From the NCBI GenBank assembly GCA_963702935.1, contig OY969772.1:3782001-3846000 (forward strand): a stretch of DNA of 64,000 nt, read 5' to 3'. Of the stretch, positions 18,686 to 28,405 are shown piece by piece. The notes beneath the pieces are model-generated. The model was not told the origin of the DNA and made no database searches. It saw nothing but the letters and a program-made list of their open reading frames with translations. Both the position numbers and the translations under genes were made by a program. The first letter of the stretch is position 1. The number at the start of each line of letters is the position of its first letter. This DNA is from DAOTWA01 sp963702935 (GTDB lineage Bacteria > Chloroflexota > Anaerolineae > Anaerolineales > Anaerolineaceae).

Positions 18686-19225
18686 ATGCGCGCGATTGTC
18701 TCGCTGTTGGAAGTTTCAGCCGATACTCGCATCCAGGCGATCTGGCGTGACCTGGAAAAGGATTGCCAGCTTAAGGGCATCCGTATCACACCGATCCCGC
18801 ATTTCTCCTGGCAGATCGCCGAGGACTACGATTTGCCCGCCCTCAAGAAAGTTTTACGGCAGATCGCTGCGGCGACCCGCCCTTTCATGGTCAGGACGGC
18901 AGGGTTGGGGATCTTCACCCGGCCCGAGCCGGTCCTCTACATTGCACTGACAAAAGATCAAACCATGCTTGATCTGCACGCTTTGATCTGGAATGAGACG
19001 CAAGAGATCGTGCGTAGGGTAGGCACCTATTACGCGCCTGAGTACTGGATGCCACATATCACGATCGGATATTCGGACGTGAACCCACAAAACATCGGCT
19101 GCGCGTTGAATAAGCTGGCTTTTCAGCCGTTGGAGTGGGAGATCAAGATCAACAACCTTGCCCTGGTCTCCCAGTTGGCCGACCGGGTGGGCAAGTTGAA
19201 CGACCGTTTCGAGTTTACCGGGTGA
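18686..19225 (+). CDS. 2'-5' RNA ligase-like (2H) phosphoesterase
   Basis: A 179-residue 2H-superfamily protein with two H-x-[ST] motifs: HFS near residue 34 and HIT (MPHITIGYSD) near residue 120. Members act as cyclic phosphodiesterases or RNA ligases. It sits inside the F420 biosynthesis run, 10 bp after cofE and 6 bp before cofD, which hints at a link to that pathway, but none is established. Confidence 0.83.
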   Translation: MRAIVSLLEVSADTRIQAIWRDLEKDCQLKGIRITPIPHFSWQIAEDYDLPALKKVLRQIAAATRPFMVRTAGLGIFTRPEPVLYIALTKDQTMLDLHALIWNETQEIVRRVGTYYAPEYWMPHITIGYSDVNPQNIGCALNKLAFQPLEWEIKINNLALVSQLADRVGKLNDRFEFTG

Positions 19226-19231
19226 GATCTG

Positions 19232-20110
19232 ATGAATGTGGTTGCCTTAGCGGGTGGGGTAGGTGGAGCAAAGCTGGCGGTCGGATTGGCGCGCAATCTT
19301 CCCGATGGCGCGTTGACCGTCGTCGTCAACACGGGGGATGATTTTGAGCACTTAGGGCTCAAGATTTGCCCTGACCTGGATACGGTGTGCTATACCCTGG
19401 CCGGTCTGTCCAACCCGGAAACGGGCTGGGGGCTGGTGGGCGAAACCTGGAATGCCTTGCAGGCCGTGGAAAAGCTCTCCGGCCCGGCCTGGTTTCACCT
19501 GGGAGATCGAGACCTGGGAACGCACCTCGAGCGCACTCGCCGGCTGCGCGAGGGAGAACCGCTGAGCCAGATCACGCGCAGCTTTTGCGCGTCCTGGGGA
19601 ATTGGGGCGACCGTCCTGCCCATGACCGACGATCCGGTGGCCACCTACGTGGCCACGCGTGAGGAGGGCGCGCTTCCATTTCAAGAATATTTCGTCAAGC
19701 TCCAATGCCAGCCGCAGGTGACCGGCTTCCACTTCGAGGGAATTGAGAAGGCCCGCCCGGCGCCGGGTGTATTAGAGGCCCTCGCAGCCGCCGATTGCGT
19801 GGTCATTTGCCCTTCTAACCCGTGGGTGAGCATTGGGCCTATCCTGGATGTTCCCGGGGTGCGCCCGGCCATCCAGTCTAAAAAGGTGGTAGCGGTTTCT
19901 CCCATCATCGGCGGGAAGGCGGTAAAGGGCCCGGCGGCAAAAATGTACGCCGAATTGGGCATCCAGCCCTCTGCCCTGGCCGTGGCCAGACATTATAGAT
20001 CGATCCTGTCTGGGTTCGTTCTGGACGACGCTGACGCCGGGCAGGCGGAGGAGATCGCCCACTGGGGTATAATTAATTATGTGACAAATACGCTGATGTT
20101 AAACTTCTGA
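19232..20110 (+). CDS. cofD: 2-phospho-L-lactate transferase CofD
   Basis: A 292-residue enzyme that transfers a phospholactyl-type group to the deazaflavin Fo. ALAGGVGGAKLAVGL near the start, NTGDDFEHLGLKICPDLDTV, and WFHLGDRDLGTH are diagnostic. CPSNPWVSIGPIL, VAVSPIIGGKAVKGPA and the terminal DDADAGQ match CofD/FbiA. The Fo synthase genes (cofG/cofH) are not in this window. Confidence 0.97.
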   Translation: MNVVALAGGVGGAKLAVGLARNLPDGALTVVVNTGDDFEHLGLKICPDLDTVCYTLAGLSNPETGWGLVGETWNALQAVEKLSGPAWFHLGDRDLGTHLERTRRLREGEPLSQITRSFCASWGIGATVLPMTDDPVATYVATREEGALPFQEYFVKLQCQPQVTGFHFEGIEKARPAPGVLEALAAADCVVICPSNPWVSIGPILDVPGVRPAIQSKKVVAVSPIIGGKAVKGPAAKMYAELGIQPSALAVARHYRSILSGFVLDDADAGQAEEIAHWGIINYVTNTLMLNF

Positions 20111-20179
20111 AGATCGTACCCGTTTCGGTAAGGAAGTATTGGTATTTTGTGAACAGGTAACAAGGAAGGTGGCAGGACC

Positions 20180-20794
20180 ATGAGTTTTTGGGCTATTGTA
20201 CCGGTAAAGCCCCTCCAGCGAGGGAAATCACGCTTGGCGAAAGTGCTTTCACAAGAAGAGCGCAACGTTCTCAACAAGACCATGCTGGGGCACACGCTGA
20301 AAGCACTTTCAGCAGTTCCCGAAGTCGAGAGTACATTGGTGATCAGCCGCGACCCCTTTGCTTTGGCGCTGGCGCGCGAGCAAGGCGCCCGGACGGTGCA
20401 GGAGGATGGGAGTCCTAACCTGAACTCTGCGCTGCGCCGCGCCACGGTCATCGCCAAAGTCTACGCGCCAGAGGGAGTGATCATTTTACCGGCGGACTTG
20501 CCGTTGATCACCGCCGAAGACATTCGATCTCTCTTGCGCTTCGCGAAGAATCGACCGGTCGTAGTGATTGCCCCTGACCGCCGGCATGACGGCACCAATG
20601 CGCTGCTGGTCAGCCCGCCGGGCCTCATCGATTACGCTTTTGGCCCGGGGTCTTTTGAGCGGCATTGCGAGCGCGCTCGGAAGGCCGGCGCTCGCCTGGA
20701 GGTTTGCGACCTGCCTTCGCTGGGGTTGGACCTGGATTTACCGGAAGACCTCGAGCTCTTACGGCAAATGGAAGTGCCTCTGCTCGAAGCATAA
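20180..20794 (+). CDS. cofC: 2-phospho-L-lactate guanylyltransferase CofC
   Basis: A 204-residue NTP-transferase that makes the guanylated phospholactate (or phosphoenolpyruvate) precursor used by CofD. Motifs are WAIVPVKPLQRGKSRLA at the N-terminus, ILPADLPLITAEDI, and APDRRHDGTNALLVSPPG. A GGAAGGTGG site precedes ATG 20180. It is 69 bp after cofD. Confidence 0.96.
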   Translation: MSFWAIVPVKPLQRGKSRLAKVLSQEERNVLNKTMLGHTLKALSAVPEVESTLVISRDPFALALAREQGARTVQEDGSPNLNSALRRATVIAKVYAPEGVIILPADLPLITAEDIRSLLRFAKNRPVVVIAPDRRHDGTNALLVSPPGLIDYAFGPGSFERHCERARKAGARLEVCDLPSLGLDLDLPEDLELLRQMEVPLLEA

Positions 20795-20852
20795 TAGGGC
20801 CTGTTGAATGGGCGGTAGGAATTCAATCTAAACCTTAATACTGGAGGCTGGA

Positions 20853-21857
20853 ATGACCGAACGCTTCGCTTTATATCTGCAAGACGCTCATGATTTGCGA
20901 GATGGCTTGGACTACGCTCGCTATGCTGAGAAGCGTGGTTTCGAGGCTGTCTGGCAGGCGGAAAGTCGCCTGGTGCGGGACGCCATCGTCCCGATGGCAG
21001 CTTACGCGGCGGTGACCGAGCGCATCAAAGTAGGCTCCGGCGTTATCAATAACTGGACCCGCAACATCGGCCTTCTGGCGGCTACTTTTCTTACCCTGGA
21101 TGACCTGGCTCCCAACCGTGTGATCTGCGGCATTGGCGCCTGGTGGGATCCCCTGGCGCACAATGTGGGCATCGAACGTAAGAACATCCTCAATGCCATG
21201 CAAGAGACGGTCATTACCTTGCGCCGTTTGCTGAATATGGAGAGAGTCACTTTTCACGGCGAGTTCGTCAACGTGGAAGGCATCGAGCTGGATGTAGTGC
21301 ATGGGCGCCGCGAGCCTCGCAACGTGCCGATTATGATTGGCGCAACGGGCGACAAGATGATGGAAATGGCTGGCGAGATTGCGGATGGCGTGGTACTGAA
21401 TTATTGTGTGCCGCCCGAATACAACCTGAAAGCCATGGACCTCTTGCAGGCCGGCGCCCGTAAAGCCGGCCGCTCCTTCGACGATTTGGATCGCCCCCAG
21501 CTTGTGGTTTGCTCCGTAGACGAAGACCGAGAGAAGGCCCTGGATACCACCCGCGAGCTGCTGACGCAATACCTGGCGCAGCAGCCCCACATTGCCAAGG
21601 CCTCGGGCGTCTCTCAAGACGTGGTGGCCGAGATTCAATCTATCCTGGGGTGGCCGGCCACCCACGAGCAAATTCGGAAGGCCAAGCACCTGGTGCCCGA
21701 AGAGCTGATCCATCGCATCACCGCCTCCGGCACGCCCGACGAAGCGCGGGCCAAGGTAGGCGAATACATCAAGAACGGCTGCACCTGCCCCATTCTCTAT
21801 CCGGTAGGTGGGGACGTCCGGTTGCTCATCGATACCTTCGCGCCCAATCCTGCCTGA
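20853..21857 (+). CDS. F420-dependent LLM-class oxidoreductase
   Basis: A 334-residue luciferase-like TIM-barrel enzyme of the Mer/Fgd type. It begins MTERFALYLQDAHDLRDGL, and QAESRLVRDAIVPMAAYA, VGSGVINNWTRN and GIGAWWDPLA are family blocks. These enzymes use F420 or FMN; the neighbouring cof genes favour F420. TGGAGG precedes the ATG. The substrate is not readable. An amide or heterocycle reductase or a Mer-like step are both possible. Confidence 0.87.
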   Translation: MTERFALYLQDAHDLRDGLDYARYAEKRGFEAVWQAESRLVRDAIVPMAAYAAVTERIKVGSGVINNWTRNIGLLAATFLTLDDLAPNRVICGIGAWWDPLAHNVGIERKNILNAMQETVITLRRLLNMERVTFHGEFVNVEGIELDVVHGRREPRNVPIMIGATGDKMMEMAGEIADGVVLNYCVPPEYNLKAMDLLQAGARKAGRSFDDLDRPQLVVCSVDEDREKALDTTRELLTQYLAQQPHIAKASGVSQDVVAEIQSILGWPATHEQIRKAKHLVPEELIHRITASGTPDEARAKVGEYIKNGCTCPILYPVGGDVRLLIDTFAPNPA

Positions 21858-21901
21858 TCCCATCCGGATCATCGCAGAAGATATCGTGAGACGGATGAAT
21901 T

Positions 21902-22378
21902 ATGGAAAAGCAATCGAATTCTCGCTCCTGTTTCGTGTGCGGGGTGGAAAATGTGCATGGCCTGCACTTGAAATTCTACGAGACTGCGCCGGGAGAGGTT
22001 CAGGCGGAATATGTTGTTCCGGCTCATTTTCAGGGATATCCGGGCGTGGTGCATGGCGGCGTCATCGCCTCGATGCTCGATGAAGTGACCGGGCGTACTC
22101 TTATGCACGGAGATCCGCCCAGGTTCATGGTGACGGCGCGCCTGTCCATCCGGTATCGCAAGCCGGTGCCGGTCGGCCAGCCTTTGCGCCTGATTGGCCA
22201 CGCTGGCAAGGATAGCGGGCGCGTCGCCGAAGCCAAAGGCGAGATCCTTGGCGCGGACGGCACGCTGCTAGCAGAAGCGGACGCGGTGATGGTGGACATC
22301 CCCGAAAGCAGCCTGGCAGCCGTGGACCTGGAAGCGTTAGGTTGGAAAGTCTATCCTGATGGAGAGGAGACGGAATGA
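21902..22378 (+). CDS. PaaI-like hotdog thioesterase
   Basis: A 158-residue single hotdog domain. CFVCGVENVHGLHLKFYE at the N-terminus and HFQGYPGVVHGGVIASMLDE, with the HGG turn, are typical of the family. It probably hydrolyses an acyl-CoA or binds an aromatic thioester. Its stop overlaps the start of the FAD subunit gene by four bases (ATGA), so it is coupled to the molybdenum hydroxylase. Confidence 0.88.
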   Translation: MEKQSNSRSCFVCGVENVHGLHLKFYETAPGEVQAEYVVPAHFQGYPGVVHGGVIASMLDEVTGRTLMHGDPPRFMVTARLSIRYRKPVPVGQPLRLIGHAGKDSGRVAEAKGEILGADGTLLAEADAVMVDIPESSLAAVDLEALGWKVYPDGEETE

Positions 22379-23118
22379 TCCTGGAATACCACCGGCCTCA
22401 GCAACTAGATGAAGCATTAGATCTACTTTCTCGTAACGCGCTCACAATTCCCATGGGAGGCGGCACGCAATTAACCCGCCCCGGGAAAGGCGATTGCGAA
22501 GTAGTGGATCTGCAAGCTTTAGGGCTAAACCAGATCGAAATCCGGGGCAACCTGCTCGCCCTGGGCGCTACGGTCACTTTGCAGGCATTGCTGGATTCCC
22601 CGCAGACGCCCCCGGCGCTGGCAAAAGCCATCGAGATCGAGGCCAGCTACAATTTGCGCCAGGCGGCCACCGTGGCGGGCACGTTGGTATCTGCGGATGG
22701 GCGCTCGGCTTTTGCGACGGCCTTGCTGGCTATGGATGCCAGACTCTTCTGGCTGCCTGGAGAACGCGAAGTTAGCCTGGGAGATTACTTCCCGCTGCGG
22801 CAGGAAAAACGCTTCGGAAAATTGATCAGCCGGGTGATCCTGCCGGCGCAGGTTAACCTGGCTTTCGAAAGCGTAGCTCGCTCTCCTTATGACCTGCCGG
22901 TCGTATGTGTGGCGGTAGCTTGCTGGCCTTCAGGGCGTACGCGGGTGGCGGTGGGTGGCTTCGGCAAGGCGCCCCTTCTGGCCATGGACGGCTCGGAAAG
23001 CGCAGGAGCCGATGAGGCAGCACGCAACGTGGCCAGCCAGGCAGGCGACGAATGGGCCAGCGCAGAATACCGGCGTGAGGTGGTTGGCGTCTTGACGCGC
23101 CGCTGTTTGGCCGTCTGA
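22375..23118 (+). CDS. FAD-binding (CoxM/XdhB-type) subunit, set A
   Basis: A 247-residue medium subunit of a molybdenum hydroxylase. It carries electrons from the [2Fe-2S] clusters to FAD and on to an acceptor. The FAD loops PMGGGTQLTRP and ASYNLRQAATVAGTLVSADG are recognisable although divergent (the usual second loop has IGGN or VAGN). It is about 40 residues shorter than its set B counterpart, mainly at the C-terminal CO_deh_flav_C domain. It pairs with the fused subunit at 23181. Confidence 0.85.
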   Translation: MILEYHRPQQLDEALDLLSRNALTIPMGGGTQLTRPGKGDCEVVDLQALGLNQIEIRGNLLALGATVTLQALLDSPQTPPALAKAIEIEASYNLRQAATVAGTLVSADGRSAFATALLAMDARLFWLPGEREVSLGDYFPLRQEKRFGKLISRVILPAQVNLAFESVARSPYDLPVVCVAVACWPSGRTRVAVGGFGKAPLLAMDGSESAGADEAARNVASQAGDEWASAEYRREVVGVLTRRCLAV

Positions 23119-23180
23119 GGGATCTTTTCTTTATCCGGCAGGCTGATCACTGCTGTAGATAGCGATTGGAATGAGGTGAT

Positions 23181-26100
23181 ATGATCCTTTCTCTCCAGAT
23201 CAATGGAATTCAACACGAAGTAGAAGTCGCTCCTGGAGTTTCTTTGCTTAAGGTCCTTCGCGGAGCAGGTTTTTTCGGGGTGAAGTATGGGGGCTGCCAG
23301 AATGGGGAGTGCGGGGCGTGCACTGTCTTGTTGGATGGGAAGCCGGTCAATAGTTGCCTCGTGCTGGCCGCGCAGGCGGTAGGCCATAAGATCGTCACGA
23401 TCGAAGCGTTGGGCGAGCATCCCGAGCATGGCTGGAAGAAGTCGCGCGGGTTGGATCCCATCCAGCGCGCCTTCGTGGAGACGGGCGCGATCCAGTGCGG
23501 GTATTGCACGCCGGCGCAGGTGTTGGCGGCTCGTTCTCTCCTGGAGAGGGAGCCAAGCCCCACCGAAGCCCAGGTGCGGGAGGCTTTGTCCGGAGTCCTA
23601 TGCCGCTGCACAGGTTATTTGAAGCCGGTGCAAGCCGTGCTGAGGGCGGCGGCTGCAATGCGTGGCGAGGAAGTTCAGCCCATCGACGGCGGCATTCCGC
23701 TGCCAAAGGCCTGGCTGGGAGAAGAAGACCAACCCGGCAGCCCGGCTCCCCAGGAGGAGCTGCCTGCGGACGCCCCCACCACGAGCGTCATGCCGCGCAT
23801 CTGGGTGACGCCGCAGACACAAACCATGGTCACCGTGGGCAAGCCGGAGACCAAGGTAGACGCGGTCAAGCTCGTCCAGGGCAAGCCGGCGTACACCGAC
23901 GATATCGAGCCGCGCGGGATGCTGGTAGCAAAAGTCCTGCACAGCCCCTATGCCCACGCGCTCATCAAGCGCATCGACGTGAGCAAAGCCAAAGCGCTTC
24001 CCGGCGTGGCGGCTGTGCTCACCTGGCAAGACATCCCGCGGGTGGTCTATTCTACCGCCGGGCAATCGGACCCCATCCCCGGCCCGTTAGATTCATTCTC
24101 CTTGGATAATAAGGTGCGCTTCGTCGGCGACCGGGTGGCGTTCGTGGCTGCGGAGAGCGCGGCGATTGCCGAACAGGCCTTGAAGCTCATCGAAGTCGAC
24201 TACGAGCCTTTGCCGCTCCTCCTCGATCCCGAAGAGGCTATGAAACCGGGCGCCCCGCAGATCCACGACGAGCCCGAATACGTCAATTTTGCCGATTCGG
24301 ACCCGAAGAAGAACCTGGTCGCCGAGTTGCGCATCAATATTGGGGACGTGGAAAAGGGGTTTGCCGAGGCAGACCGCATCTTCGAGGCCGAGTACGTGGT
24401 GCCCAAGGTGCAACAGGCTTCCATCGAGCCGCACGTGTCCATTACCTACTGGGACGAGGACGACCGTCTGGTCATTCGCACCAGCACGCAGGTGCCGTTC
24501 CACGTGCGCCGCATCCTTGCGCCGGTGTTGAACCTGCCCATCAAGCGCATTCGCGTGATCAAGCCGCGCATTGGCGGGGGCTTTGGCGGGAAACAAGAGA
24601 TCCTGATCGAAGATGTCCCCGCTCATCTGACCATTGCCACGGGCCGTCCGGTGCGGTATGAATATACGCGCGAAGAAGAATTCGTTGCCGCCCGTTCTCG
24701 CCATCCCATGCGCGTGCGCATGAAGACCGGCGTAAAGCAGGACGGCACCATCACTGCGAACGCCATGTACGCTTTGAGCGATACAGGCGCCTACGGGTGC
24801 CACGGCTTGACGGTGACCGGCAATACTGGCCAGAAGGCCATGGCGCTCTACGTGGGCGATGGCTCGTATCGCCAATCTCCCAACATCCGTTTCTATGCCG
24901 ACGTGGTTTACACCAACCACCCCCCGGCGGGTGCGTTCCGGGGATACGGCGTGCCCCAGGGCTTTTGGCCCGTCGAGCGGCACATGGAGAAGATCGCGCG
25001 GGAGATGAACTTCGACCCGATCGAGTTCCGCCTGAAGAATGCCATTCGCTCCGGAGAGCTGCAACCCTTCAGCACCTCCTGGAGCGAGGGGCGTGAGCCG
25101 CGCCCGGAGATCGTTCATACGGTCGGCCTGGAACAATGCGTCCACCAGGCCAAAGCGGCGATTGCCTGGGACCAGAAATTTGCCAACCCGGAATGGCACA
25201 GCGTGCCGGGCAAGCCCTACCTACGCCGGGGCATGGGGGTGGCCCTCATGATGCAGGGCACGGCGATCCCCTACCTGGATATGGGCGGAGCCAGCATCAA
25301 GATGAATGACGATGGCTCTTTCAACATGCTGGTGGGCGCTACCGACCTGGGCACCGGGTCGGACACCGTTCTGGGCCAGATGGCGGCTGAAGTGCTGGGC
25401 GTTCCCCTGGAGGATCTCATCATCTACTCCTCGGATACGGATTTCACGCCCTTCGACAAAGGCGCGTACGCTTCCAGCACGACGTATATCTCAGGAGCGG
25501 CGGTGACCAAAGCCGCCGAGAAGGTGGCGGAGCGCATCCGCGATCGGGCGGCGCGCATGTTGAATACGCGGGGCGATGGCTCGCAAGTCAAACCCGAGCA
25601 GATCGTTTTGGCAGACCGCAAAGCCTCCGCGCCGGATGGGCGCTCGGTCAGCCTGCGGGAGGTTGGACTGAATTCCACCCACCACGAGGATCAGGAACAG
25701 ATCATGGGCGTGGCTTCCTACGTCTCGCCGGTGGCGCCTCCGCCCTTCGCGGCGCAGTTCGCCGAGGTCACCGTGGATACCGAGACCGGGCAGGTGGTCG
25801 TTGATAAGCTGGTCATGGCGGTCGATTCGGGGGTGATCGTCAACCCGATCACGGCTTCCGGCCAGATTGAAGGGGGCATGACCCAGGCCCTGGGATACGC
25901 GGTGTGTGAAGAGATGGTATACGACCAGGCAGGCCGCGCCCGCGAGCGCGACCTGCGTGATTACCACATTTTCCGCGCCGACGAGATGCCCGAGCTTCAA
26001 ACTTTATTCGTGGAGACCTACGAGCCGACTCACCCGTTCGGGGTGAAAGCCGTGGCGGAGATCCCGATGGATGGGGTGGCCCCGGCAGTCGGGAACGCGG

Positions 26101-26192
26101 TCGCGGATGCCTGCGGCGCGCAGGTGGACGAGAATCCCATCACCCCTGAGCGCCTTTGGCAGGCGCTACGCTCCCTGAAGGAGTCCTCGTGA
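23181..26192 (+). CDS. Fused [2Fe-2S] and molybdopterin subunits of a xanthine-dehydrogenase-type hydroxylase, set A
   Basis: A 1003-residue fusion. Residues 1-~160 hold the two [2Fe-2S] clusters: GGCQNGECGACTVLLDG and QCGYCTPAQV...CRCTGY. After a linker rich in Pro and Glu (~165-215), the molybdopterin domain follows. It has GGGFGGKQE (cofactor loop), AFRGYGVPQGF and a C-terminal GVKAVAEIP with the likely catalytic Glu. AFRGYG replaces the AYRCSFR loop of aerobic CO dehydrogenase, so this is a heterocycle or aldehyde hydroxylase and not CoxL. These subunits are normally separate genes, as in set B downstream. Confidence 0.93.
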   Translation: MILSLQINGIQHEVEVAPGVSLLKVLRGAGFFGVKYGGCQNGECGACTVLLDGKPVNSCLVLAAQAVGHKIVTIEALGEHPEHGWKKSRGLDPIQRAFVETGAIQCGYCTPAQVLAARSLLEREPSPTEAQVREALSGVLCRCTGYLKPVQAVLRAAAAMRGEEVQPIDGGIPLPKAWLGEEDQPGSPAPQEELPADAPTTSVMPRIWVTPQTQTMVTVGKPETKVDAVKLVQGKPAYTDDIEPRGMLVAKVLHSPYAHALIKRIDVSKAKALPGVAAVLTWQDIPRVVYSTAGQSDPIPGPLDSFSLDNKVRFVGDRVAFVAAESAAIAEQALKLIEVDYEPLPLLLDPEEAMKPGAPQIHDEPEYVNFADSDPKKNLVAELRINIGDVEKGFAEADRIFEAEYVVPKVQQASIEPHVSITYWDEDDRLVIRTSTQVPFHVRRILAPVLNLPIKRIRVIKPRIGGGFGGKQEILIEDVPAHLTIATGRPVRYEYTREEEFVAARSRHPMRVRMKTGVKQDGTITANAMYALSDTGAYGCHGLTVTGNTGQKAMALYVGDGSYRQSPNIRFYADVVYTNHPPAGAFRGYGVPQGFWPVERHMEKIAREMNFDPIEFRLKNAIRSGELQPFSTSWSEGREPRPEIVHTVGLEQCVHQAKAAIAWDQKFANPEWHSVPGKPYLRRGMGVALMMQGTAIPYLDMGGASIKMNDDGSFNMLVGATDLGTGSDTVLGQMAAEVLGVPLEDLIIYSSDTDFTPFDKGAYASSTTYISGAAVTKAAEKVAERIRDRAARMLNTRGDGSQVKPEQIVLADRKASAPDGRSVSLREVGLNSTHHEDQEQIMGVASYVSPVAPPPFAAQFAEVTVDTETGQVVVDKLVMAVDSGVIVNPITASGQIEGGMTQALGYAVCEEMVYDQAGRARERDLRDYHIFRADEMPELQTLFVETYEPTHPFGVKAVAEIPMDGVAPAVGNAVADACGAQVDENPITPERLWQALRSLKESS

Positions 26193-26983
26193 GCATTCTG
26201 GGCGACTTGGCCAGGATAGAAGAGAAGGGCGAGCCGGTGGCTTTGTGCATGATCATCGGCACCAGCGGCTCGATTCCCCGCCACACCGGGAGCAAAATGC
26301 TGGTCTTCCCTGACGGCCGTATCTTGGGCACGGTTGGCGGTGGCGAGATGGAAAGCCGGGTCATCCAGGAGGGCATCCAGGCGATTTCCGAAGGGAATCC
26401 GCGCGTGTTGGATTATAAATTTGTAGACCCACACGAGGGTGACCCAGGGGTCTGTGGAGGAAGCGTGCAGATCTATGTGGAGCCAATGTTCCCCCCACCC
26501 ACTATCGTCGTAATTGGCGGCGGGCACGTGGGCAAGGCGGTCACTCACCTGGCGAAATGGCTGGGTTTTCGCGTGGTCGTTTCGGATGACCGGCCTGAAT
26601 TCAGCAGCCCGGAAGCCAACCCGGATGCGGATGTTTATCTGCCGGTTCCCATGGCCGAGCTTCCCAACCACCTGGCGATCAATTCACAGACTTACCTGGT
26701 GTTGACCACCCGCGGCCTGGCCGTGGACGTGCCGGGGATTCCGGTGCTCCTGGAGACCCCCGCGGCTTACATTGGCCTGATCGGGTCCAAGCGCCGCTGG
26801 ATATTGACGCGCAATGCTCTGCTGGAAGCGGGCATTCCCGAAGAGAAGGTCGACCGAATTCATTCTCCAATCGGCCTGGAGCTTCAGGCCGAAACGCCTG
26901 AAGAAATTGCGCTCAGCATCATGGCAGAGATCGTTATGTTGAGGCATGGTGGCACGGGTTCAAGCATGAAGCTTAACAGATAG
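26189..26983 (+). CDS. XdhC/CoxI-family molybdenum hydroxylase maturation protein
   Basis: A 264-residue maturation factor that binds and delivers molybdopterin cofactor and supports its sulfuration in known cases. The N-terminal XdhC domain has IIGTSGSIPRHTGSKM and GTVGGGEMES. The C-terminal Rossmann domain has VVIGGGHVGKAVTHLAKW, and GLIGSKRRW follows. GTG 26189 overlaps the stop of the fused subunit gene, so translation is coupled. It lies between the two hydroxylase sets and may serve both. Confidence 0.93.
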   Translation: MSILGDLARIEEKGEPVALCMIIGTSGSIPRHTGSKMLVFPDGRILGTVGGGEMESRVIQEGIQAISEGNPRVLDYKFVDPHEGDPGVCGGSVQIYVEPMFPPPTIVVIGGGHVGKAVTHLAKWLGFRVVVSDDRPEFSSPEANPDADVYLPVPMAELPNHLAINSQTYLVLTTRGLAVDVPGIPVLLETPAAYIGLIGSKRRWILTRNALLEAGIPEEKVDRIHSPIGLELQAETPEEIALSIMAEIVMLRHGGTGSSMKLNR

Positions 26984-26991
26984 GAGGTTCT

Positions 26992-27942
26992 ATGTGGCAC
27001 GATTACATGAGCGCAGCGTCTATCGAGGAAGTGCTGCAAGTTTTGGATGAGCGCCGGGAACGGGCTCGTATCGTCGCGGGATCGACCGATCTGATCCTCG
27101 AAATGGAGCGCGGGGTGCGGAAGGGCATTGAGACCCTGGTGGATATTACCCGTCTTCCTGACCAGGATCAGATTACCATGGATGAAGATGCTATCATCCA
27201 TCTTGGCCCGTTGGTGACACACAATCATTGCGTCGCTTCCAAATTGATCCGCGAGCACGCCTATCCGTTGGCACGCGCGGCCTGGGAAGTGGGCTCGCCG
27301 CAAATTCGCAACCGGGGGACTGTGGCCGGCAACCTGATCACGAGCTCTCCGGCCAACGATACGATTACGCCCTTGATGGCGCTGGGCGCCAGTGTGACGC
27401 TCCAGTCGCTGCGTGGGGAGAGGCGTGTTCCCCTAAAAGAATTCTATACCGGCGTGCGCCGCAATGTCATGCAGCCGGATGAAATGTTGGTGGATATTTC
27501 CTTCCCCGCGCTGAAGTCGAATCAGCCTGGCACCTTCATTAAGTTCGCTCTACGCCGCGCACAGGCGATTTCCCTGGTGAATATCGCCATGGTGCTTACC
27601 ATGCAGGGCAAGCGGGTGGAGAGCGCATCCATTACTCTAGGGGCGGTGGCGCCTACCATCCTCCATGCCGAGGAAGCCGAAGCTTTTCTGGCCGGCAAAG
27701 AATTAAGCGAGGAGGTGATCTTGCAGGCAGCCGAGCTGACCATGCAGGCTGCGCGGCCCATCTCGGACGTACGCGGTTCGGCCGGCTACCGCCGTACGAT
27801 GGTGAAGGTGATCGCGCGCCGGGGGCTAAAAGCGATCTCCGGCGGCGAAGAACGGGCCGGCTTCCCGGACGATCCGGTTTTGTTGTGGGGTGGGAAAACC
27901 ATCCAGCTCTTCTCGCGTCGAGAAAGGCCGCTGGCACGATGA
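26992..27942 (+). CDS. FAD-binding (CoxM/XdhB-type) subunit, set B
   Basis: A 316-residue FAD subunit of normal length. The FAD loops VAGSTDLILEMERG and QIRNRGTVAGNLITSSPAND are canonical. The C-terminal CO_deh_flav_C domain runs from about residue 175. It starts 8 bp after xdhC with GGAGG before ATG, and its stop (TGA 27940-27942) overlaps a possible ATG for the next gene. Confidence 0.93.
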   Translation: MWHDYMSAASIEEVLQVLDERRERARIVAGSTDLILEMERGVRKGIETLVDITRLPDQDQITMDEDAIIHLGPLVTHNHCVASKLIREHAYPLARAAWEVGSPQIRNRGTVAGNLITSSPANDTITPLMALGASVTLQSLRGERRVPLKEFYTGVRRNVMQPDEMLVDISFPALKSNQPGTFIKFALRRAQAISLVNIAMVLTMQGKRVESASITLGAVAPTILHAEEAEAFLAGKELSEEVILQAAELTMQAARPISDVRGSAGYRRTMVKVIARRGLKAISGGEERAGFPDDPVLLWGGKTIQLFSRRERPLAR

Positions 27943-27955
27943 CCACCAGCCGATC

Positions 27956-28402
27956 GTGACGCGCATCAACGGAAAGACCTGCACCTTCGAGAGTGGCCAG
28001 CACAAGACCTTACTGCACCTTTTACGTGAGGAAGGCGCTCTGACGGGCACCAAGGAAGGCTGCGCGGAAGGCGAATGTGGGGCCTGTACGGTGTTTTTGG
28101 ACGGGGTGGCAGTGATGAGTTGCCTGGTGCCCGCCCCGCGCGCGCACGGCGCAGAGGTCGTCACGATCGAGGGCCTATCCCAAGATGGCACGCTGCACCC
28201 GGTGCAGCAGGCGTTCATCCAGGATGGCGCCGTACAATGCGGTTATTGTACGCCCGGCTTTATCATGTCTGCCACCAAGCTCCTGGAGGAACGCCCTCAT
28301 CCTACGCGGGATGAGATCACGCAGGCCATTACCGGAAACCTGTGCCGCTGCACCGGCTATTACAAGATCATCGAAGCCATCGAGCACGCAAGCGAGAGGT
28401 GA
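27956..28402 (+). CDS. [2Fe-2S] (CoxS/XdhC-type small) subunit, set B
   Basis: A 148-residue iron-sulfur subunit. The plant-type cluster is in CAEGECGACTVFLDG and the second cluster in QCGYCTPGFIM...CRCTGYY. The start is uncertain. In-frame GTG 27956 gives MTRINGKTCTF. A well-placed ATG at 27939 overlaps the upstream stop (ATGA) but is one base out of frame. A missing base near 27950 would yield a longer start reading MTTS-IVTRINGK. It is followed by 3 bp and the small membrane protein. Confidence 0.9.
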   Translation: MTRINGKTCTFESGQHKTLLHLLREEGALTGTKEGCAEGECGACTVFLDGVAVMSCLVPAPRAHGAEVVTIEGLSQDGTLHPVQQAFIQDGAVQCGYCTPGFIMSATKLLEERPHPTRDEITQAITGNLCRCTGYYKIIEAIEHASER

Positions 28403-28405
28403 TCC

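Noticed and set aside
24093..25199. A 368-codon minus-strand open frame
   Set aside because: Antisense to the fused Fe-S/Mo subunit; no family features.
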